A stretch of DNA of 64,000 bases, taken from NCBI GenBank assembly GCA_963693085.1, contig OY856409.1, positions 295,096,058-295,160,057 on the forward strand, in the 5' to 3' direction. The position numbers were made by a program, and so were the translations under genes. How positions within the stretch are numbered: the stretch's first letter is position 1; each line of letters opens with the position of its first letter. Source of the DNA: Alisma plantago-aquatica. Taxonomy: Eukaryota > Streptophyta > Magnoliopsida > Alismatales > Alismataceae. The notes beneath the pieces are model-generated. The model did not search any database. It was not told the DNA's origin and saw nothing but the letters and a program-made list of their open reading frames with translations. Positions 62,077-64,000 of the stretch are shown one piece after another.

Positions 62077-62812
62077 TGAAAAACACTAGAGGGGTGGTGA
62101 ATAGAGTTTTTAAATTATTTTAACAATTATTTAACTCAAACAACCGCAATTGAAAATGGAAGAAGGAGACAAGTGTTTAGAGTGGTTCCAATCTTAGCAA
62201 ATACTAAGATTGTCAGTCCACTACCCGGTTGCTTACCCAACCGGGATTTTGAAAGTATTAATTTTATTACCTTCACAAGGATTTACACAAAATGCAATAC
62301 TTTCTTACACCCCTTGTACAGCCTTCACTTGAAGTAGATGCACCAACCTGAGGTAACCTTCTTGAAGTAACTCCAAGCTCCCCCTTGAAGTAGCCTTCCT
62401 CTTTAGAAGTAACCTCCCGTTGCACCAGCCTTCTTGAAGTAGCTCAAGGTCCCCTTCTTCACCAGGAAGATCTCCAACCTCTCCAATCCGCAGCCTCCAA
62501 CCTAGGAGTAGCAAGGAGAGTACAAACAATAATAGTGAACAAGAAAGGAAAAAGGAAATTACAACTTATCCTTTGAAGCACAAGGCTTGATTTGCCTAGA
62601 TCAAGCGTATAGATCTCCTAACCAATGTGTATGGAATTGTGATTGCTATGGATAGGATATGCTAGCCTATAGGACACGAAATTTGAGCTGAGAGAAGAAG
62701 TAACCAATTGTCAATATGCTTAATTGCTCACAGACAGATTGCTCAATGTAAGTGTTTGCTCAAAGATTGCTCAAGTGTAAGAACAAGTTGGTTTAGGTGT
62801 CCTAAGGCATGT

Positions 62813-62824
62813 CCTATTTATAGG
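62813..62824 (-). promoter_or_regulatory. SIRE-like LTR TATA box
   Basis: CCTATAAATAGG on the minus strand, about 130 bp downstream of the palindromic GTCGACCGA array. Confidence 0.65.
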
Positions 62825-62954
62825 AATGTCCTACAAGTGCTTAAGGACGTTCTAGACACTTTCTAGGGGTTTCTAAGTGCTTAACTAGCCGTTTAGATAT
62901 AAGTTAGTTGCTTTAACAACGACTAGTTAATTAATTCTGCAGTTGCTGTCAGAG

Positions 62955-63162
62955 ACCATCTCGATCGAGAAATGGTCGACCGAGACACCTACTCGGTCGA
63001 CATTTTGTCGACCGACAGTCTCTCTGGATCAAGTGTTTGCAACGTTTATCTCCAACTGCCAACTAACTTGTCAGCTGTGTCTAACGGCTACTTGGGTCTT
63101 TCTCGGTCGAGAAGTTTGTCGACCGAGAGTGTCTCGGTCGAGGATTTTGTCGACCGAGATAG
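62955..63162. repeat. Palindromic GGTCGACCGAGA array in LTR U3
   Basis: Repeated GTCGACCGA and TCTCGGTCGA in both orientations, including perfect palindromes CTCGATCGAG and GGTCGACC and the inverted pair TCTCGGTCGA...TCGACCGAGA (63132-63159). Open frames over this stretch reflect the lack of AT-rich stops. Confidence 0.9.
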
Positions 63163-63500
63163 ACCTTGTTTCAATGTTTCAAATGAAGACATTAAGTGTG
63201 CGTATGAGTGTGCATATGTGACACTGTTGAAGGGGATGACCTATCTAAATATGGTGTTTATCTAGGGAAGATCTAACACTTGATTTACATGAAGTCTAAG
63301 TACTTGTACATTATATATTTGTACAAGTTTACAATTGATTACATTTCATGACATTTACAATCATTCAAGCATATAGTTTCCCTAGTGCTTTGTCATCCAC
63401 CTTATTCCTGAAACACTCAAGTAGCACATTAGATCAACAAGAATGAAATGTTTGTCATTATCAAAACAAAGGGATTTACAGATGTCCATTTAGCCAACAA

Positions 63501-63513
63501 TCTCCCCCCTTTT
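63501..63513 (-). other. Polypurine tract of the SIRE-like element
   Basis: AAAAGGGGGGAGA on the minus strand, adjacent to the LTR start. Confidence 0.8.
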
Positions 63514-64000
63514 GAAGATGACAAACATTTCCTAAATATAAAATAAGAAAATATAAAATATGTGAATTTCATACCTGAAGATTACCTGTGTAAATTTCTT
63601 CTCTTGTTTATAAAATGTGTTCTTATTATTCCCCATGAAGTATGGAACATGAAATCCAATTCTTTAGGGAATATAACAACTTTCAATGTAAAGCCAAGAG
63701 TTTGTTTATGAAAAGTATTGATTAAGTTTTGTATTTATATTTATTTCTCCCCCTTTGTCGTTTCAAAAAGATATCCGATTAAGAACAAATATTATATGAA
63801 AAGTATTGCTCCCCCTTAAATAAATATCCTTCTTCAATAGATGGTCAATTTAGCCACAATTTTAAATTTCAGGTATTTGCAAAGATTTCATCCTTTTTTA
63901 TTTATGACATATTTATTACTCCCCTTACTTTGTATGCTCTACTAGAATAGTCTTATAAGCCATGTTCAAATGATGACATAGAGAAATATCCATTATAATC
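63514..64000 (-). mobile_element. Internal 3' region of the SIRE-like element, runs off the window
   Basis: Sequence just upstream (minus strand) of the PPT. AT-rich, with further short CTCCCCCTT tracts near 63751 and 63809 that look like decayed PPT copies. No coding motif is readable in this 0.5 kb. Confidence 0.5.

Larger units (their letters stand above)
62077..63499 (-). mobile_element. 3' LTR of a SIRE-like Ty1/copia element (1.4 kb)
   Basis: On the minus strand it starts TGTTGGCTAAATGGACATC at 63499, right after the PPT AAAAGGGGGGAGA, and ends GTGTTTTTCA at 62077. The junction GTTTGTCATCTTCAAAAGGG, GGGAGATTG, TTGGC is typical of SIRE/Maximus-type elements. It has a TATA box at 62813-62824 (minus) and a GTCGACCGA array upstream of it (62955-63162). 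It is inserted into the Athila 3' LTR repeat. Confidence 0.8.

Noticed and set aside
62943..63265. Overlapping open frames of 92 and 97 codons
   Set aside because: They lie over the CG-rich palindromic U3 array, on the strand opposite to the LTR's own orientation, with no protein-like pattern.

Overview
This window looks like a transposon-filled intergenic stretch of a seed-plant nuclear genome, most likely an angiosperm with a large genome. The sequence is AT-rich with almost no long ORFs. Its recognisable content is plant LTR retrotransposons: Ty3/gypsy chromoviruses of Tekay/Del type, an Athila-lineage gypsy element, Ty1/copia elements of Tork-like and SIRE-like type. There are also tRNA-derived SINE copies, foldback MITEs and long (TA)n microsatellites. 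I found no host gene I can name and no RNA gene I would defend. The species cannot be fixed from the sequence.

Layout. 1-4.8 kb: minus-strand chromovirus end (internal region off the left edge, PBS at 2322-2333, LTR 2336-~4802). 4.8-11.76 kb: plus-strand Tekay-like element with decayed integrase and chromodomain and a 3' LTR at 8367-11760. 11.76-18.94 kb: minus-strand chromovirus (gag, PBS, LTR ending 18942) carrying a 3,050-bp tandem duplication across the gag/LTR boundary. 18.94-22.2 kb: unassigned apart from a SINE with TSD at 21005-21168. 22.2-32.4 kb: one complete but very old Tekay-type element (LTR, PBS, pol, chromodomain, LTR, probable TSD). 32.4-36.4 kb: mostly unassigned, with a gag remnant. 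36.4-40.65 kb: minus-strand copia remnant. 41.5-47.0 kb: plus-strand copia remnant of the same LTR family, facing away from the first. 48.2-51.5 kb: SINE relic and five MITEs of two families embedded in TA/GA/CA microsatellites. 52.8-~54.1 kb: chromovirus-LTR-like DNA interrupted by an Athila element at ~54.1-62.08 kb. The Athila polyprotein frame (56085-61829) is collinear, with 14 in-frame stops and no frameshift that I can see. Its 3' LTR is cut off at 62077 by a minus-strand SIRE-like copia LTR (62077-63499), whose internal region runs off the right edge.

How the parts relate. Nothing here acts as a host pathway. Each retroelement once supplied gag, protease, RT/RNase H and integrase for its own copying, and the SINEs and MITEs depended on enzymes from elsewhere. 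All coding parts seen are broken. The most informative structures are not genes. They are the collinear but stop-filled Athila frame, the composite 26-bp/17-bp promoter minisatellite, the similar short-motif arrays upstream of TATA boxes in three LTR families, the AGTGG-bounded tandem duplication, and the foldback elements sitting inside (TA)n tracts.
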